Source: Burkholderia sp. WSM2230 (GTDB lineage: Bacteria > Pseudomonadota > Gammaproteobacteria > Burkholderiales > Burkholderiaceae). Taken from it: a stretch of 64,000 nucleotides of DNA. The position numbers and the translations under genes are program-made. Below, in pieces: positions 1-8,596 of this stretch. Under the pieces are notes generated by a model that saw only the letters and a list, made by a program, of their open reading frames with translations, searched no databases and was not told the origin of the DNA. Each line of letters begins with the position of its first letter. Within the stretch, counting starts at the first letter, position 1. The stretch lies in assembly GCF_000472445.1 (NCBI RefSeq), contig NZ_AXAJ01000009.1, positions 124,291-188,290 of the forward strand, read 5' to 3'.

Positions 1-64
1 CCTGCATCAGCAAAGGCAGCGCGACGCTGAGCGCCGCGCCGAAACCCTTCAGTGTGCTTTTCAT
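1..64 (-). CDS. start of an exported protein, probably the cytochrome c subunit of the molybdenum hydroxylase (partial)
   Basis: The window edge cuts this gene after its first 21 codons. The visible residues begin MKSTLKGFGAALSVALPLLM, a basic start followed by a hydrophobic stretch typical of a Sec signal peptide. The ATG lies 13 bases after the TAA of the molybdopterin subunit gene, with a GGGAGC ribosome site in that gap, so it should be the third gene of the same operon. In related two-subunit isoquinoline/aldehyde oxidoreductase operons the third gene is often a membrane-anchored c-type cytochrome that takes the electrons. That identity is inferred from position only; no CXXCH motif is visible in this fragment. 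Confidence 0.55.
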   Translation of the reverse strand, partial: MKSTLKGFGAALSVALPLLMQ

Positions 65-77
65 ATCGGGGCTCCCG

Positions 78-2330
78 TTAAGCGGTTTGCAGTTGGCTGC
101 CCACCGGCAATTGCCGCAGCCGCTTGCCGGTGGCTGCGAAAATCGCGTTCGTCAGCGCCGGCGCGAGCGCCGCCGTGCCAGGCTCGCCGATGCCGCCCGG
201 CGCCTCGCTGCTCTTCACGATATGCACGTCGATAGGCGGCGTCTGGTCGATGCGCAGCATCCGGTAGTCGGTGAAGTTGTTCTGCTGGACGCGGCCGTCC
301 TTGATGGTGATCTCGCTATAAAGCGCTGCCGTGATGCCGAAGATGATGCCGCCTTGCACCTGCGCCTCGACCGTGTTCGGATTGACCACCATGCCGCAAT
401 CCACCGCGCACACCACCCGCTTGACCGCCACCTCGCCCTGCTCCACCGCGACGTCGACGACAATCGCAAAGTAGCTGCCGAACGCGTGCATGACCGACAC
501 GCCGCGCCCCTGTCCCTTCGGCAGCGCGCTGCCCCAGTCGGCCGCCTGCGCTGCGGTGTTGAGCACGTTGAGCGCGCGCGGCGTCTTGCCGAGCAGATCG
601 CGCCGGTACTTGACCGGGTCGACCTTGGCCTCGGCCGCGAGTTCGTCGATGAAACTTTCCACCACGAAGGTGCTGCGCGTGGGGCCGACGCCACGCCAGA
701 ACGCGGTGGGAATCGCATGCGGTTCCTGACGCACGTAGTCGACGAGCTGGTTCGGCAAGTCGTACGGCAGGTCGGCAGCGACCTCGACGGCGTCCGGATC
801 AAGCCCATTCCTGAACGCGGGCGGCGCGAAGCGCGCGAGGATCGACGAGCCGACAATCCGGTGCTGCCATGCGAGCGGCTTGCCGTTCGCGTCGAGACCG
901 GCGGAGATCCTGTCGTAGTAGTAAGGGCGGTACATGTCGTGCTGAATGTCTTCTTCACGCGTCCACAACACTTTCACGGGCGTCTGCACCTGTTTGGCGA
1001 TCTTGACCGCCTGCGTGACCATATCGAATTCGAGCCGCCGCCCGAAGCCGCCGCCAATCAGATGGTTGTGCACGACGATCTTGTCGGCGGGCAAGCCGGT
1101 GACCGCCATCGCCGCATCGCGCACGCGCGTTGGCACCTGAGAGCCGAGCCAGACTTCGCAGCTGTCGGGCCGCACGTGCACCGTGCAGTTGATCGGCTCC
1201 ATCGTGGCGTGGGCAAGAAACGGCTGCTGGTAGATCGCATCGACACGCTTCTTCGCGTTCGAAAAAGCCTGCGCCACGTCGCCGTCCTTGCGGGCGACCG
1301 CGCCGTTGCGCTGCGACGCATGAGCAAGATCGTCGACGATCTGTTTCATCGAGAGCTTTGCGTCCGCTCCCTCGTTCCACTTGATATCGAGCGCCTGCAA
1401 TCCGCGTTTGGCGGCCCACGTGTGGTCGCCGATCACCGCGACCGCGTTGTCGATCTTCACGACCTGACGCACGCCCGGAATCTTCTTCGCGTGAGTATCG
1501 TCGACGCTCCCGAGCGTGCCGCCGAACACCGGGCAGTTGGCGATGGCCGCGTAGACCATGTCGGGCACGCGCACGTCGAGACCGAAGCGCGCGCTGCCAT
1601 CCACTTTTTCCGGCGAATCGAGGCGCTTGACCGCCGTGCCGATGATCCTGAAGTCCTTCGGGTTCTTGAGCGGCACGTTCTGCGGCGCGGGCAATTTCGC
1701 GGCGGCATCCACCAGTTGACCATAGCCGATGCTACGATTGCTCGCCGCGTGAATGACCTGGCCGTTTTGCGCGTGACAGCTCGCGGCGTCGACCTGCCAT
1801 TGCTGCGCGGCCGCGTTGATGAGCAGTGTACGGGCCGTCGCGCCGGCCCGGCGCATCGGCTCCCATGCATAGCGGATCGACGTCGAACCCCCGGTGAGCT
1901 GGCCGCCGAGCAGCGGGTCCGTGAAGAGCTTTTCGTCCGGCGGCGCGTGGTCGAGCGTGACGGTGTCGAGCGGGACTTCCAGTTCTTCTGCAATCAGCAT
2001 CGGGATCGACGTATACACGCCCTGGCCCATCTCGACCTTGGGAATCACCAGCGTGACTTTGCCTGCCGTGTCGATCTGGATGAACGCGTTCGGTGCGAAC
2101 ACTCCGCTTTGAGGCGCTTCGTTTGCGTCGCCGCCGATCACCGATTTGCCGGCCTTCTGATCCTGACTGACGGCCGGCACGCTGAAGCCGAGCAGCAGGC
2201 CGCCGCCCGCCGCGGCGCCCACGCTCACGCCAAGCTTCAGAAACGTGCGGCGCGACAAGCCGCGTGGTTCATGTGATCCGGCTTGCGGGCGTTTCGTGCC
2301 TTTGTGCGCGTCGAGTAATCCTTGCGACAT
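78..2330 (-). CDS. molybdopterin-binding subunit of a xanthine dehydrogenase/isoquinoline 1-oxidoreductase family enzyme (IorB-like)
   Basis: This 750-residue protein is the large catalytic subunit of a molybdenum hydroxylase that oxidises an aldehyde or N-heterocycle. A twin-arginine motif, SRRTFLK, is at residues 26-32 and is followed by an Ala/Gly-rich hydrophobic segment, so the folded enzyme is expected in the periplasm. A molybdopterin-contact motif GGGFGRR lies near residue 428. The GIGEPG motif near residue 716 carries the Glu that acts as base in this family. The ATG was chosen because it stands one base after the stop of the 2Fe-2S subunit gene, implying coupled translation; the open frame extends further upstream but only inside that gene. 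The substrate cannot be told from sequence. The single-chain IorB layout, with its own Tat signal, separates it from cytoplasmic XdhB-type enzymes. Confidence 0.9.
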   Translation of the reverse strand: MSQGLLDAHKGTKRPQAGSHEPRGLSRRTFLKLGVSVGAAAGGGLLLGFSVPAVSQDQKAGKSVIGGDANEAPQSGVFAPNAFIQIDTAGKVTLVIPKVEMGQGVYTSIPMLIAEELEVPLDTVTLDHAPPDEKLFTDPLLGGQLTGGSTSIRYAWEPMRRAGATARTLLINAAAQQWQVDAASCHAQNGQVIHAASNRSIGYGQLVDAAAKLPAPQNVPLKNPKDFRIIGTAVKRLDSPEKVDGSARFGLDVRVPDMVYAAIANCPVFGGTLGSVDDTHAKKIPGVRQVVKIDNAVAVIGDHTWAAKRGLQALDIKWNEGADAKLSMKQIVDDLAHASQRNGAVARKDGDVAQAFSNAKKRVDAIYQQPFLAHATMEPINCTVHVRPDSCEVWLGSQVPTRVRDAAMAVTGLPADKIVVHNHLIGGGFGRRLEFDMVTQAVKIAKQVQTPVKVLWTREEDIQHDMYRPYYYDRISAGLDANGKPLAWQHRIVGSSILARFAPPAFRNGLDPDAVEVAADLPYDLPNQLVDYVRQEPHAIPTAFWRGVGPTRSTFVVESFIDELAAEAKVDPVKYRRDLLGKTPRALNVLNTAAQAADWGSALPKGQGRGVSVMHAFGSYFAIVVDVAVEQGEVAVKRVVCAVDCGMVVNPNTVEAQVQGGIIFGITAALYSEITIKDGRVQQNNFTDYRMLRIDQTPPIDVHIVKSSEAPGGIGEPGTAALAPALTNAIFAATGKRLRQLPVGSQLQTA

Positions 2331-2331
2331 G

Positions 2332-2787
2332 TCAGACTCCCTTCGCCGCGTGCCTGATCGCCGCGCGGATACGGTTGTAGGTGCCGCAACGGCAGATGTT
2401 GCCTGCCATGGCGGCGTCGATGTCCGCATCGCTGGGATTGGGGTTGCTCGCGATCAGCGAAGCCGCCGACATCACCTGGCCCGACTGGCAGTACCCGCAT
2501 TGCACGACGTCGAGTTGACGCCACGCCTGCTGCACTTTCTGGCCGGCCGGCGTGTTGCCGACTGCCTCGATCGTGGTGATCTTCCTGTCGCCGACCGCCG
2601 CCGCCGGCAGCACGCACGAACGCACCGCGACGCCGTCGAGATGCACAGTGCAAGCGCCGCATTGAGCAATGCCGCAACCGAACTTCGTTCCGGTCAAGCC
2701 GACGAGATCGCGCAAAACCCATAACAGTGGCATGTCAGGCGGTGCGTCGACGGTATGGGTCTCGCCGTTGATGTTGAACGTTGTCAT
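2332..2787 (-). CDS. 2Fe-2S subunit of the molybdenum hydroxylase (IorA-like)
   Basis: This 151-residue protein carries electrons between the molybdenum centre and the cytochrome. It has the two expected cluster sites: a plant-ferredoxin type set at C38, C43, C46 and C58, and the helical second set at C97, C100, C132 and C134. Length and motif order match small subunits of the isoquinoline oxidoreductase and aldehyde dehydrogenase group. There is no signal peptide of its own, so it is probably carried out through the Tat route together with the large subunit, whose gene begins one base after this stop. It is the first gene of the operon; the 294 bases upstream, up to the start of the next plus-strand gene, must hold divergent promoters, though I see no strong match. 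Confidence 0.92.
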   Translation of the reverse strand: MTTFNINGETHTVDAPPDMPLLWVLRDLVGLTGTKFGCGIAQCGACTVHLDGVAVRSCVLPAAAVGDRKITTIEAVGNTPAGQKVQQAWRQLDVVQCGYCQSGQVMSAASLIASNPNPSDADIDAAMAGNICRCGTYNRIRAAIRHAAKGV

Positions 2788-3081
2788 GAGCGGTTCCTTG
2801 TGGGGTTATCTTTATTCGCCTCTTTAGACCAGCACGCCGATCAAAACGCAACGACTTGTCGCGTTTATTCGAGAGTCCGGACTAATACGCAATGCCGATG
2901 CGCGGCTCGGAAAACCCGCCGCCGCGCTGCTTCGTTGTGAGGGTGCGGCGATTGTAGCCGTGCGTCAAAAAGTTCGCCTGGAGCGTGCCCGACCTGTTGC
3001 GGCAGGCGCCGAACGCGGCTCGCGGCGCGCATTTTTGTTAGCATGGACGCGACCGCACTGACCATCCGAAGGAGACGCATC

Positions 3082-3480
3082 ATGAACGACCAGCAATGCA
3101 CCCAGTTCCTCTCGGACATCCGCAAGCCGCTGCTCGCGCTGCATAAGGCGATACTCGATCACGAGCGCTCGGCGTATGAAAAAGAGTTCGGCCCGGTCAC
3201 GCCCGCGGCGTTTCTGCAAGTGTTGATCAACGGCTCTGGGTTCCGCTGGCTGACACCGCTTTCGACGATCATCGCGAACGTCGACGAAATACTCGACGAT
3301 AAGGAAGCCGATTCCGCCGACCGGCTCGCCGCGGCCGAAGCCATCACCGGCCTCTTTTCCGCCGATCAGCCGAACAACGTTTTCTTGCCGCGTTATCTGC
3401 CGCTATTGCAGGCCGACCCGGGCATCCTGCACCTGCACGGGCAGGTATCGCAGGTGCTGCGCGGCGCGCAGACAAAGTAG
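3082..3480 (+). CDS. conserved-looking hypothetical protein, 132 aa
   Basis: I do not recognise a family. The protein is soluble, without signal peptide or membrane segment, and rich in Leu, Ala and Asp with an even helical pattern. The start chosen is ATG at 3082 because AAGGAGA stands seven bases upstream at 3069-3075; an earlier in-frame ATG at 3043 would add an Arg-rich stretch that looks untranslated. Codon use agrees with flanking genes, so it is very likely real. The alpha/beta hydrolase gene follows 26 bases downstream on the same strand, so the two may be co-transcribed. No catalytic or binding motif is evident. Confidence 0.75.
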   Translation: MNDQQCTQFLSDIRKPLLALHKAILDHERSAYEKEFGPVTPAAFLQVLINGSGFRWLTPLSTIIANVDEILDDKEADSADRLAAAEAITGLFSADQPNNVFLPRYLPLLQADPGILHLHGQVSQVLRGAQTK

Positions 3481-3506
3481 ACCGCTATTCGTCACCGCTC
3501 GCTGCC

Positions 3507-4325
3507 ATGACCGACTGGCCACTCCCCGAAAGCTATACGTTCCGCGATCAAACCGTGCGCTTCAACGTGACGGGAACCGGACCGCCGCTCGTACTCGTGC
3601 ATGGCACGCCGTTCTCATCTTATGTGTGGCATCGCATTGCGCCGCATCTGGCGCAGATTCGCACGGTCCACTATTACGACCTGCTCGGCTATGGTCAGTC
3701 GCATATGGGCGACGCTCAGGACGTGTCGCTCGGCGTCCAGAACGTCTTGCTAGCCGAGTTGCTCGCGCATTGGCAATTGAAGAGCCCAGACGTGATCGCG
3801 CATGACTTCGGCGGGGCGACTTCGTTGCGCGCGCATCTTATTGACGGTTGCGAATATCGCAGCCTGACGCTGATCGATCCGGTCGCGCTCGCGCCGTGGG
3901 GCTCGCCCTTCGTGCAGCATGTGCGTCGCCACGGCGATGCGTTCGCCGGACTGCCGCCCTACATTCATGAAGCCGTGGTGAGCGCATATGTGCGCGGTGC
4001 GATCGCGCGTGACATCACAGATAAGGAGCTTGCGCCGTACGTCACGCCATGGCTCGGCGCAACCGGACAAGCGGCGTTTTACCGGCAGATCGCGCAGATG
4101 GACCAGCGCTATACCGATGAAGTGGAGCCGCGCTATTCGCAACTGCGCTGTCCGACGCAGATTCTGTGGGGCGAAGAGGATCAGTGGATTCCGCTGGAAC
4201 GCGGCCGGCGTCTTGCCGGGGTGATTCCCGAGGCGCGTTTTCAGGCCGTGCCGCGCGCGGGGCATCTGATGCAGGAGGACGCGCCGGAGGCCATCGTGGC
4301 GGCGGCGCTGAGGTGGCTCGACTGA
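3507..4325 (+). CDS. alpha/beta hydrolase with Asp nucleophile (haloalkane dehalogenase-like)
   Basis: This is a 272-residue single-domain alpha/beta hydrolase. The oxyanion-side motif HGTPF begins at H32. The nucleophile elbow reads AHDFGG, placing Asp100 where esterases and lipases have Ser. Asp225 in WGEED and His253 in AGHLMQEDAP fit the acid and base of the triad. An Asp nucleophile is what haloalkane dehalogenases, fluoroacetate dehalogenases and epoxide hydrolases use, because they form an ester with carbon, so a dehalogenase or epoxide hydrolase role is likelier than an esterase. The substrate is unknown and the two halide-stabilising residues cannot be assigned by eye. The gene follows a hypothetical gene by 26 bases and is convergent with the NlpD-like gene. 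Confidence 0.85.
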   Translation: MTDWPLPESYTFRDQTVRFNVTGTGPPLVLVHGTPFSSYVWHRIAPHLAQIRTVHYYDLLGYGQSHMGDAQDVSLGVQNVLLAELLAHWQLKSPDVIAHDFGGATSLRAHLIDGCEYRSLTLIDPVALAPWGSPFVQHVRRHGDAFAGLPPYIHEAVVSAYVRGAIARDITDKELAPYVTPWLGATGQAAFYRQIAQMDQRYTDEVEPRYSQLRCPTQILWGEEDQWIPLERGRRLAGVIPEARFQAVPRAGHLMQEDAPEAIVAAALRWLD

Positions 4326-4356
4326 CGCGCGCCGCCGCAGCGTCAGCGTCGTGCGG

Positions 4357-5304
4357 TTAGCCGCGTCCTTGCGGCAGATAAGGCATCGGATCGACAGGTT
4401 TGCCGTCGCGGCGCAATTCGAAGCCGACCGAAACGCGCGAATTGTTTTCGTCGCCCATTTCGGCGATCTGCTGCCCCTGTCGGACAATGTCGCCGGTTTT
4501 GACCAGCAGCTTGCGGTTATGCGAGTAGGCGGTCAGAAAGTCCTTGTTGTGCTGCACGATGATGAGACTGCCGTAGCTGTTCAAGCCCGTGCCGGCGTAC
4601 ATGACCTTACCGTCGGCGGCTGCGCGAACCGGGTCGCCTGGCTTGCCGCCGATCTCGATGCCGCGCGTCTCGCCTGGCTGGAACGCTTCGACAACCCGGC
4701 CGCCAGCGGGCCACGCAAGCGACAGGCCGTTTGCGCGGCGGGTGGTTTGTTGTGCGACTTCGCGGGCTTCTGCGGCGCCGAGCGTGGCCGTAGCCTGTGC
4801 CGCCGGTGCGACCCCCGCCGATCCTGCTGCAGCCACCTCCTGCGCGGCTGACGCATTCGCTCCCGCAGTTGCAGCTTTTGCCGCAGCCGCCGCGGCATTG
4901 ACCGCCTGTACGGTTTCCGGCGATGCCACGCGCAACACCTGGCCGTTCTTCAATCGCGAGGACGCCTTCAGGCCGTTCCAAGCCTGCAACTCCTTGACGC
5001 TGCAATGATGACGCTGCGCGATGCGCGCAAGCGTGTCGCCGCGCTTCACGCGATACACCAGCGGCGGCGCTTTCCTGAGCGGCGCAACTTGAGCCACACC
5101 ACCCCTGTTCACCGTATTCGCCGACGCCGACATGCCACCCGCGCCTGGCGCATTCGCCGCACTCGCGACCGGTACCCCCGAGGCGGCCGATGCCGCGCCG
5201 GTCTGCTCACCCTGCTGCCCCACGTTGGCGCAGCCACTCATTGCAAGCGCGAGCCAGGCGCCGGCGAGGCTCATCACCATTGCCCTGTCGAAACGCTTTC
5301 CCAT
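4357..5304 (-). CDS. NlpD-like lipoprotein: LysM plus degenerate M23 peptidase domain
   Basis: The 315-residue protein starts with a lipoprotein signal whose cysteine is C25 (AMSGC). A LysM domain that binds peptidoglycan spans about 83-126. An Ala-rich linker leads to a LytM/M23 domain at about 195-310. The zinc ligands of active M23 enzymes are missing: the first motif reads RGIEIG, with no His before it and Glu for Asp, and the later HxH is replaced by SVG. It is therefore probably a regulator that activates an amidase during septum splitting, as NlpD and EnvC do, rather than a hydrolase. The start ATG at 5304 has AGGAG upstream; the longer open frame is not needed. In many proteobacteria nlpD precedes rpoS; that is not so here, so this may be a second paralogue. 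Confidence 0.87.
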   Translation of the reverse strand: MGKRFDRAMVMSLAGAWLALAMSGCANVGQQGEQTGAASAASGVPVASAANAPGAGGMSASANTVNRGGVAQVAPLRKAPPLVYRVKRGDTLARIAQRHHCSVKELQAWNGLKASSRLKNGQVLRVASPETVQAVNAAAAAAKAATAGANASAAQEVAAAGSAGVAPAAQATATLGAAEAREVAQQTTRRANGLSLAWPAGGRVVEAFQPGETRGIEIGGKPGDPVRAAADGKVMYAGTGLNSYGSLIIVQHNKDFLTAYSHNRKLLVKTGDIVRQGQQIAEMGDENNSRVSVGFELRRDGKPVDPMPYLPQGRG

Positions 5305-5768
5305 CAAGTTCGACTCCTGCTTGTTTTGTAGGCGGGCCGGACCGCTGCCTTTGCGGCGTTCTCGCGCCTGCCATGCGCGATTCGCCAACGCTGACATGCA
5401 GCTTCGCATCGCGAGCGTCTTACGGCCATCACCCTTGCCTTGCCTTGCCGACCGGCCCTGCCGGTTTGATCCGTCGGTGCCTCGCTCGCGCGGCGGCGCA
5501 CTCGGGCGCACAAGGCAACCACTTTTCCGCGGACGGGGCCAGATTGCGATTATTTCCAGCGGGATTGTAAAGTGGGTTTAACAAAAACGCGGCGCGTCAC
5601 ACAGTCTGATACAAACTTTACGCAGAGCCTTTGGCCGCAGCGTTGTGCGCACAACCATCCGTGAAAGCGCCGGCCGCATGACCCGCGGCATCGACGCCAT
5701 CTGCTTAACGGCACGCTGGTGCGAGAACTTGAATTGCCGGTTCGAAGAATGCGATAGGCAGCTAGCGG
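5305..5768. other. 464-base stretch without a convincing gene
   Basis: Long overlapping open frames here have poor composition and no start signals, so I do not call them. The only structure I see is a perfect inverted repeat, CAGCTAGC-G-GCTAGCTG, at 5759-5775, which spans the stop codon of the DUF3465-like gene on the minus strand. It could fold into a short 3' hairpin but has no U-run, so its role as a terminator is doubtful. Upstream of the NlpD-like gene no clear -35/-10 pair stands out. Confidence 0.4.
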
Positions 5769-6185
5769 CTAGCTGTAGTACTGACCCGCGTATCTGACGT
5801 AACCAACCGGATGATGGGTGAAGTGCAGCACCGGCAGCACGGGGTTGGAGTTGTCGTCGGTGGGATAGGCGCTCGCCTCGGGAATGTATTCGCCTTGCAC
5901 CTCAATGGGTTGTCCGGCTTGCAGGCCGGGAATTTCCTCGGCGAGCCCTTCGTTGTCGCCGAATCGCACCGCCACGAACACGTCTGTGCCGGCGATATTT
6001 TGCGTGCCGCCTTCGAACTTCAACACCTTGTCGATCCTGACGATCAGATGCTGATGATTCGCACCGTGGTGGTTACCCGGACTGGCGAATACCTTGCTGA
6101 TCGTGCCTTGCACGCAGGCAAGCGGCGCACCGAGCGAATGGACATAGCGATGATGAGGCAGGATCTGCGTCGCGCGATTGCTCAT
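5769..6185 (-). CDS. DUF3465-like protein, 138 aa
   Basis: The protein resembles the DUF3465 family: an early motif GNHHGANHQHLIVRI, a middle GLQAGQPIEVQGEYIPE and a closing VLHFTHHPVGYVRYAGQ. The family is thought to form an OB-like beta barrel, and nothing firm is known about its role; the assignment is from recalled pattern and is moderate. Eleven His residues and the HxHH clusters hint at metal binding, which is inference. There is no signal peptide or membrane segment. The ATG at 6185 has GGAG eight bases upstream. It stands alone on the minus strand. Confidence 0.7.
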   Translation of the reverse strand: MSNRATQILPHHRYVHSLGAPLACVQGTISKVFASPGNHHGANHQHLIVRIDKVLKFEGGTQNIAGTDVFVAVRFGDNEGLAEEIPGLQAGQPIEVQGEYIPEASAYPTDDNSNPVLPVLHFTHHPVGYVRYAGQYYS

Positions 6186-6466
6186 GAAATCTCCGAGAAA
6201 GAAGCGAGGCTAAAGACAGCGAGAGGAACAGGCGCATGGAGGCTGCTGCGCGATCGGTTTGAACGGCTTCTTTGGCGGGAGTTCAGCTTGCGCCATTTTC
6301 CAGTTGCGCATGCCCGGAGTGTTCGACGGCAATACGAGCACGCTGTTGCCATTCGCGCGATTGAACCGGTTGCACACTTAAGCGTGCCATCGCGGCACTT
6401 GCCTCCACGCTTTAGGATTTCTCCGAAGCCTGATTAGGAAATGGACGATAGGTTGGAGAGCGCAAA

Positions 6467-6556
6467 AAAAATATTCTTAGGCCTCCCTGAGGTGGACCGG
6501 CGACGCAACGCCGGGCCCAGCACCTCAACGGAACACCTTCCCTTCAGAATATTTTT
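6467..6556. other. nested inverted repeats forming a three-tier hairpin (candidate structured RNA or small mobile remnant)
   Basis: Within the 415-base gap between genes lies an element of three nested perfect inverted repeats. The outer arms are AAAAATATTCT (6467-6477) and AGAATATTTTT (6546-6556). The middle arms are TGAGGTG (6488-6494) and CACCTCA (6521-6527). The inner arms are CCGGCG (6497-6502) and CGCCGG (6509-6514) around a six-base loop. The AT-rich outer stem against a GC-rich core is unlike local composition. It sits 44 bases upstream of the GTG start of the small membrane protein, so it could be a 5' leader, a free small RNA ending in a U-run, or a tiny inverted-repeat remnant. I cannot match it to a known riboswitch class. 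I see nothing else in 6186-6600. Confidence 0.6.
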
Positions 6557-6600
6557 GCTTCATCAGCCTGCATGCGGGCGATGAAGAAGTCGAGGCTCAA

Positions 6601-6930
6601 GTGGATTCTCTTACGTCAGCCAACCGCTTCATGGGCGGTTTTTTCTTTGGCGCGATAGTCGCTACCGTGATCATGGTGCTGCTTTGCGTCAGCGGCGAAT
6701 TTTCACCCTTCATGGCGAGACTGCATGCGCTTGAGCAGGTCATCGCAACGGCCGTTATTTCACTGCTTATCTCCGATACGAAGCCGCTTCTCTACAAAAC
6801 CATCTGGCGCGAGCGCCGCAGCAGCTTCATTCTCGACGAAGACCTCACGGCAACGCTGCGCGGCAGAACCTTCGGCATTCCCGCCGGCGTGATGGTCGGC
6901 ATTCTTGTTCAAAACCTCCTGACTGCTTGA
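6601..6930 (+). CDS. small membrane protein of unknown function, 109 aa
   Basis: I do not recognise a family. Three hydrophobic segments are visible, at about residues 11-29, 42-57 and 91-107, with a charged middle containing RERRSS and DEDLTATLRGR, so it is an inner-membrane protein. The start is taken as GTG at 6601 because GAGG lies five bases upstream at 6592-6595; an in-frame ATG at 6631 (residue 11) would also keep the first membrane segment. The gene has the nested hairpin in its presumed leader and is convergent with the porin gene. Nothing in its surroundings suggests a partner. Confidence 0.6.
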   Translation: MDSLTSANRFMGGFFFGAIVATVIMVLLCVSGEFSPFMARLHALEQVIATAVISLLISDTKPLLYKTIWRERRSSFILDEDLTATLRGRTFGIPAGVMVGILVQNLLTA

Positions 6931-6940
6931 GCATCAGCTC

Positions 6941-6962
6941 AGGCAGCCGGCGCGCGCTGCCT
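6941..6962. terminator. possible bidirectional hairpin between convergent genes
   Basis: A perfect 7-base stem, AGGCAGC (6941-6947) with GCTGCCT (6956-6962), and an 8-base GC loop sits between the stop of the small membrane protein and the stop of the porin, overlapping the latter. There is no strong U-run on either side, so it may stabilise 3' ends rather than terminate by itself. Confidence 0.35.
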
Positions 6963-8121
6963 AGAATTTATGACGGATCGCGGCGCGCACCACCACCTGT
7001 TTCGATGTCGATGACGGCGCCTGTGCGCCAGGTATAAACGCCTCATCGAGTATCGAATATGTCGAGTCGCCGGTGACCTGCTGGTATTCGCCCTGAATGT
7101 AGACGTCGGTTCGCCTGGACAGGTTGTAATCCGCCATCAATCCAAAAGAGTGGATTTTTGGTTTGACGCCGCCGCTCGACGCATCGTAATTTTCGATCGT
7201 ATATACGTACTGCGCGCCGATGAACAGCATCGGCGAAATCTGATATTTACCGTTCAGTTCGAAGTTCTGATATTTCAACGAGTTCAGCAACACGCCAGGC
7301 GGCACGAGCGGCGCCGTACCGAGATAGCCGTTGCCAGTCGGATTCAGATAGTTGGAATTGCTGTAAACGAAGCCCGCAGTAGCCGGTCCAAAGCTATAAG
7401 TAATGCCGCCGCCGAACACGCGCATGCGGGCCGCGACAAAACTGGCGTCGTTGGCCGTAATCGCACCATTCGCGCCATTACCGGGATTATTGGCTTGCAA
7501 ATAGGCCGCACTCACGAGCAAGCCGCCATACGCGTATTGCCCGCCCACGCTGTACGCGCGGTTATTGCCGAAATTCGTGTCGTTGCTGAAGCTGTAAGTA
7601 CCGCCGAATCTAAAGCCGCTAATCGACGGGCTTGTGTATTTAACGCTGTTGTCGAGGCGAAACGAATTGTCGGTGTTGTCGTTATCGTAGGGATGAGAGA
7701 AAAGCGAACCGGCCCAGTTGCCATTCGCCGTGGTTTGAGCGAGATAATCGACCACTGAATCGTATTGCCGCCCGAACGTCAATACGCCATAGGGCTCCGC
7801 GCTCAGGCCGACAAAAGCCTGCCGTCCGAACAGGCGGCCGCCCTGATTCAGTCGCCCTGAACTCACGTCGAAACCATCCTCGAGCTGGAAAATCGCCTTG
7901 AGTCCGCCGCCCAGTTCCTCGGCGCCCTTGAGGCCCCAGCGGCTGCCTTGCGCGTAACCGCTTGCCAGCTCGTAGGCGTTTCCGCGGCCGGCGTTGTTCG
8001 TGTAGTTGATGCCCTCGTCGAGTACGCCGTACAGCGTAACGCTCGTCTGCGCGGACGCCGGCGCGCTGAAAGCGGCGGACACAGCGGTTGAAACAGCCAG
8101 CGCCAACACTTGCCTGTTCAT
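6961..8121 (-). CDS. Gram-negative general porin (burkholderial trimeric type)
   Basis: This 386-residue outer-membrane protein lets small hydrophilic solutes through. A 24-residue Sec signal ends in ASA and the mature protein starts QTSVTLYGVLDEG, the hallmark opening of porins in Burkholderiales. The body alternates short beta strands with Gly/Asn-rich turns, and the chain ends in KF, the C-terminal Phe recognised by the BAM complex. The eyelet segment FGRQAFVGLS and the YDSVVDYLA region follow the family. The ATG at 8121 has an AGGGGG ribosome site. Several paralogues per genome are usual, so specificity is not assignable. Confidence 0.93.
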   Translation of the reverse strand: MNRQVLALAVSTAVSAAFSAPASAQTSVTLYGVLDEGINYTNNAGRGNAYELASGYAQGSRWGLKGAEELGGGLKAIFQLEDGFDVSSGRLNQGGRLFGRQAFVGLSAEPYGVLTFGRQYDSVVDYLAQTTANGNWAGSLFSHPYDNDNTDNSFRLDNSVKYTSPSISGFRFGGTYSFSNDTNFGNNRAYSVGGQYAYGGLLVSAAYLQANNPGNGANGAITANDASFVAARMRVFGGGITYSFGPATAGFVYSNSNYLNPTGNGYLGTAPLVPPGVLLNSLKYQNFELNGKYQISPMLFIGAQYVYTIENYDASSGGVKPKIHSFGLMADYNLSRRTDVYIQGEYQQVTGDSTYSILDEAFIPGAQAPSSTSKQVVVRAAIRHKF

Positions 8122-8596
8122 GACGATCCCCCTGCACTCGAGTAAGGGCCTAACTCGATCGGACGCCTTCTTCTTGACTCTATGACAACGCGCTTCTGGA
8201 AGCCTGACGCGCTTACGGGAAATCCTCACACGCCGGAACGCGTCCGTCCATTGGGTGTCGCGTGGATATGTCAAAACGTTGCGAAATCTCCACTGTCTTT
8301 AAACGCCCATTCCGCTTGCGGTCCGACGTGGCGGGCACTGCCAGTGTGCGGTTCAAAACAGACTTGTCACAGAAAGAAATATAATCGCCCACTTTCGCGG
8401 CACCGAAGCGGAACTCCGCCATGCTGCCGGAGTCATTTTTACTGCCTGACGCATGCCTCTGCTTGAGGCCGGCCAGAGCGGCAACGCGAGTCGCAGCCGC
8501 CGCGCAGCATCACTCCACTATTCCAAAGCCTTGTGAGACGCCCGACGCGCTAAAAGAGCGCGCCGTCGCACGGGGCTTGCTTTTGGCATAAAAACA
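8122..8596. other. 475-base divergent spacer between porin and OpgC-like gene
   Basis: The stretch separates two divergently read genes and must contain both promoters. A perfect -35 hexamer TTGACA reads on the minus strand at 8269-8274, toward the porin, but no good -10 lies 16-18 bases beyond it, so I do not call a promoter. Two frames of 69-94 codons in it look like chance. Confidence 0.4.

Noticed and set aside
54..2276. 740-codon open frame on the plus strand opposite the molybdopterin subunit
   Set aside because: Arg/Ala/His-rich shadow caused by high GC; the minus-strand protein has full family motifs.
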